Assembly: GCA_030278955.1 (NCBI GenBank)
Contig: JAOANR010000006.1
Span: 6,342,775-6,406,774 of the forward strand
Direction: 5' to 3'
DNA length: 64,000 bases
From: Hygrophila difformis
Lineage: Eukaryota; Streptophyta; Magnoliopsida; Lamiales; Acanthaceae
Within the stretch, counting starts at the first letter, position 1, and every line of letters starts with the position of its first letter. Position numbers and translations under genes: made by a program. The notes below the pieces were generated by a model. That model did no database searches and was not told the DNA's origin. It worked only from the letters and a program-made list of their open reading frames with translations. This document shows, one piece after another, positions 60,584 through 64,000 of this stretch.

Positions 60584-62823
60584 TCAAATAACGCTACTCC
60601 TGTCGTATATTGAGGAGAAGGACATTGTTGCACATGAGCTTTCAGACGAAGATGACTTCTGATCCTGCATTCGTAGCTCTGAAGAAGCTGCATTTTGACC
60701 ACCCTTCAGTCTCGATAGTTCCATTAGTAAACCAGGCTTTGATATCTTCTCCTCGTCCAGTTCTACCTTGTCGTCCTTGAGCATCTCCACAATGGCAGAC
60801 ATGGATGGCCGGTTTTTAGGCAAGTCCTGGGTGCACATTAGGCCAATCTTGAGGTATCTGCAAGCTTCATTATTGTTAAGATCCCCATATAGCATTGTAT
60901 CAATCAACTCTTCCAGCTTGCCTTTGTCATATAACATCCATGCCTGCACAACAAGAACAACAATGTAACTAACTAACTATGCTTCTTGATTAATTGATTA
61001 TATGAATAACATTAAGGAGATGGGCTTGTACCCTTTCGAGAAGATTTTGTTCTCCAGCAGGCAATCGATTGTTTGTGTTGCATCTTCCACTCACAATTTC
61101 CATTAGGAGAACACCAAAGCTATATATGTCTGCTTTCCGTGTCAGCTTGCCACGGACTGCATACTCAGGGGCCAAATAGCCGCTGGAAAGGGAGACAGGA
61201 GCCTAATTGTTAATAAAAAATGTTTAAAACTGAATCAAATGGAATATCACTCGAGCAAAGACAGCAACTTAATCGTGAGCATGCATGAATTCTCCAGAAG
61301 CATATGCAAACATGAAACCAACTTTCTAAAAAAGCACACTATTGATTTCATGACAAATTCATCAGTATAAAATTGGAATGGAGAGACCTAAAGTGATGAA
61401 TATCTGTTTCAGAATTCATCGGCTTGTTCATATTGATAGTCCACTAAACATGTTGAGTGTGAGGGGTAAGCGCAGGAGCTTAATTTGGAAACCATATCAG
61501 TTCTCAAGAACTTCATTCTCCCAACAAGATCACTCATGGAATTAAATCAAATTTACCGTTTACAGCAATCAACCATCAATATGTACACCAACCTAAGAAC
61601 CAACAAGCATGCAACTCCAGTACTAGATTAAATATTGTAAATGTCCAGTCAACTCACAAAGTTCCAGCAACGCGTGTGCTAATATGGGTTGCAGTGGATG
61701 GAAATAGCTTTGCGAGACCAAAATCAGAGATTTTCGCATTAAAATCTTTGTCAAGGAGAATATTGCTTGCTTTAATATCTCTATGAACAATATGGGGATG
61801 GACTTCATGGTGGAGGAAGGCAAGCCCTTGTGCCACACCGATGCAGATTTTGGTGCGAGTTTTCCAGGTAAACTGATTATCATTATAGCGCCCACCTGCA
61901 GGACAGGGAAGTTAATTACCTTCGGCCAGACACATCACTAAATATGATCAACTATGTCATTGGTGTGCGAAGTTTACTGAGAAGAGTTCGAGAAAGGCTA
62001 TTATTTTCAAGATAGCCATAAACCAACATTCTGTGTTCTCCTTCCGTGCAGCAACCATACAACTTGACCAGGTTTTCATGTTCCAATCCTGATAGCGCCA
62101 TGACCTCATTCAAAAATTGTCGAACACCTTGTTCTGACTGGGGAGAAAGAACCTTTATTGCTGCCAAGGTGCCATCATTTAGCCTCCCCTGTTGGTTCAA
62201 ATTTTACTTAGCTAAACGTTTGAGCAAGGAACCACATACTGTATGCTTTATGCAATTGAATCCTGAAAGTTAGGGTTAAATTGAACCTTTATTACTACAA
62301 AGGTGATTGCTTATTACCTTGTAGACTGAACCGAACCCGCCTTGACCAATCTGATTTGCCGGGTTGAATCTATCTGTTGCAACGTCCAACTCTTTGAAAC
62401 TATACAATTTAGCGTTTTCAATATTTGAAATCTCTGCATCCAGATTCCAGGTTTGGATTGGATAAGAAAACGAACGAGTGAGTGACATTCTTAAGATATC
62501 AAACAGTAGCATATATAAGTGGAGTATGATTCAACACAGGAATCACAATCGCAGTTGGAGTTAAATGATTGGGATTGAATAAAGGGACAATGGTTTCACC
62601 AAATCCATACATGTGATAATTAATCCGAAAGTCAACTCAAACTCATTGCTCCAAGTCTCCAACTTCCAAACACAATATTTAGAAATGGATCCAAAATTTC
62701 AGACCCAAAAACAAGTTGACAATTTCAACAAATTAGAGATTCACCTTCATTGATATCATCCTCTGTTTGCCCAATTGGGGGGGAAAATCTTTTCTCCCCA
62801 AAACAACTGACGAAACAACTCAT
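60584..62823 (-). CDS. CRPK1-like receptor-like cytoplasmic Ser/Thr kinase
   Basis: Six exons: 62823-62745, 62433-62318, 62188-61978, 61895-61658, 61182-61032, 60943-60584, all GT-AG with agreeing phases. The total is 384 residues. The start [13 protein letters not shown] has an N-terminal Cys pair, as in Arabidopsis cold-responsive kinase CRPK1 (At1g16670), and no transmembrane segment. Kinase motifs: [11 protein letters not shown] loop, AIKVL lysine, [45 protein letters not shown] Ser-rich tail ends the protein. CRPK1 phosphorylates 14-3-3 proteins in cold signalling; whether this copy is an orthologue is inferred from sequence memory only. No breaks seen. Confidence 0.88.
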
Positions 62824-63924
62824 CGCACACCAATCAATAGGAACTCGTATTCACATTAATCCCCTCCTGTGATTGTAAGGGTTGAGAATTGGAAAAAATA
62901 AAAAAATAAAAAAATCATATATTAGGAAAAGAAACAATCAAGGCACTATAGTGAATCAATTACAGGGAAAAATTGAACAAGAACGATACTGTGAGGTAAC
63001 TGGTAAGTTACTTACCCTCCCAATTAAAAATTCTTCAAAATTTGTGAAGGGTTGGGACTGGGAAGCAAATAAGGCGAATGCCTTGTGGAATCCGGCTAAC
63101 CAAAAAAAGCACTGCGATCCAACATAGCAGCGGATGGATCAATAATGGGTCAGCATAACAGAACCAAGATAAAAATGTGTACTTGGACCTGCCTTGAGGT
63201 TAGCAAAACAGATTTGAGAAAGGTCACCTTCTGGGTTATGGGGTGCCCAGAGACTTGCAGGCAGAAGCAAGTAGTTTCTGGGGAATTTCGAGATGGGAAG
63301 AATTTTCAAATAAAACAAGAGAGTCAAATTTTAACCCCTCAGCGTCAGGCCTTATTGCCCAATTGCCCCAATCCAAAGAAATATCAGAAAGTTGCAGCAT
63401 CCAAGACGCAAAAGACGCAGGGAATTAGGAAGATTGCCGGCGCATGAGTTGAACTTGGGAAATTTGAAGGTGCCTGAGCCTGAGCCTGAGCCTGACTGTC
63501 CGTGTGGACTGTTGACCGTAGGGTCGGGTCGGGTCGGTCAGAGGGTGTTTATGAATGTGAAGACAACTGCAATTTGCAAGACAAATTTGTTCCATCTATA
63601 AATTCTAAATTTCAACGTCTCGTGCAACTGTTGAAGTTAAAGGGTGAAGACCGAAGGTTAGGCTGATCAGGTCTGAGACTTCCTTGCTTGTTTGGATGCT
63701 AGCGGTGGCTTATCTCGCTAAACAACTATTTTGAGTCAAAGTTTTTTTAATCCTCTGTAATTAATAGTATTTTGAATTTTAATTTATTGTAATTAAAAAA
63801 TTGATCTCCAACCAGTTAATTTTAATTATTTTATTACTCAAAGTAATCAATTAACAATTAATTATCCAATATGATCTCTATATTTTATAATAATGAGTCA
63901 AGTTGAGCTCAATATGCTCCAAAT
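62824..63924. other. Upstream region of the kinase gene
   Basis: Probably promoter and leader of the kinase. A GAGCCT hexamer is repeated at 63474-63492. ORFs at 63145-63447 are not supported by any domain. Confidence 0.4.
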
Positions 63925-64000
63925 TGGGAATAAAGACTTAATCTAAGTGGTTAAGTACATTGACTTTCAACGGAAGATTGGAAGTTCGATTCCCCCACCG
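63925..64000 (+). mobile_element. SINE copy 4, cut by the window end
   Basis: AAGTGGTTAAGTACATTGAC, CAACGGAAGATTGG and GTTCGATTCCC match the tRNA-derived SINE at 16455. The 3' half lies outside the window. Confidence 0.75.

Overview
This is plant nuclear DNA, most likely from a eudicot (possibly an asterid; the species cannot be told from the sequence). Evidence: AT-rich introns with GT-AG borders, plant-only gene families (PDF1, class A heat-shock factor, GTE bromodomain protein, CYP85-clan P450s, CRPK1-type kinase), tRNA-derived SINEs, Stowaway MITEs, MULEs and endogenous pararetrovirus.

Layout. 51-1543: Pack-MULE-like element with 10-bp target duplication. 3395-6480 (+): CYP724-type P450 (brassinosteroid branch), 9 exons, one frameshift. 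9190-9740: ~116-bp tandem repeats. 14046-15695 (-): CYP716/CYP725-like P450, 2 exons, one frameshift. 16455-16621: SINE. 19610-20630 (+): protodermal factor PDF1, with an L1 box upstream. 21975-23437 (-): class A HSF (HSFA4-like). 24060-25730: hAT MITE, a palindromic GGTATACC repeat and Stowaways. 26309-29713 (-): plastid YlmH-type S4-domain RNA-binding protein. 31670-43572: an 11.9-kb MULE inserted inside a Stowaway MITE, coding on the minus strand for a FAR1/MURA transposase, a Ulp1-like protease and two unknown proteins. 44393-47277 (+): GTE bromodomain-NET protein. About 49735-59150: a plus-strand virus-like fragment interrupted at 50753-58583 by a minus-strand caulimovirid genome bounded by ~200-bp terminal inverted repeats and a 9-bp target duplication. 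60584-62823 (-): CRPK1-like cytoplasmic kinase.

Two observations stand out. First, the caulimovirid (coiled-coil ORF, coat, movement, protease-RT-RNase H, transactivator) sits inside a TIR-and-TSD structure like that of a MULE, and the empty site can be inferred exactly because the interrupted host ORF is in frame across it. Second, every larger noncoding part of the 11.9-kb MULE carries a short motif (TTTTCAGCGAT, or its complement ATCGCTGAAAA): about 53 exact 8-bp cores by eye, absent from exons, with one orientation left of the genes and the other through their introns. This resembles the target-motif layout of Arabidopsis VANDAL elements and may mark a sequence-specific transposase or anti-silencing system.

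Single-base frameshifts occur in at least six unrelated ORFs (both P450s, transposase, protease gene, viral coat and pol), most beside homopolymers. Base-calling or assembly error is therefore a serious alternative to gene decay. All splice sites were placed by eye.
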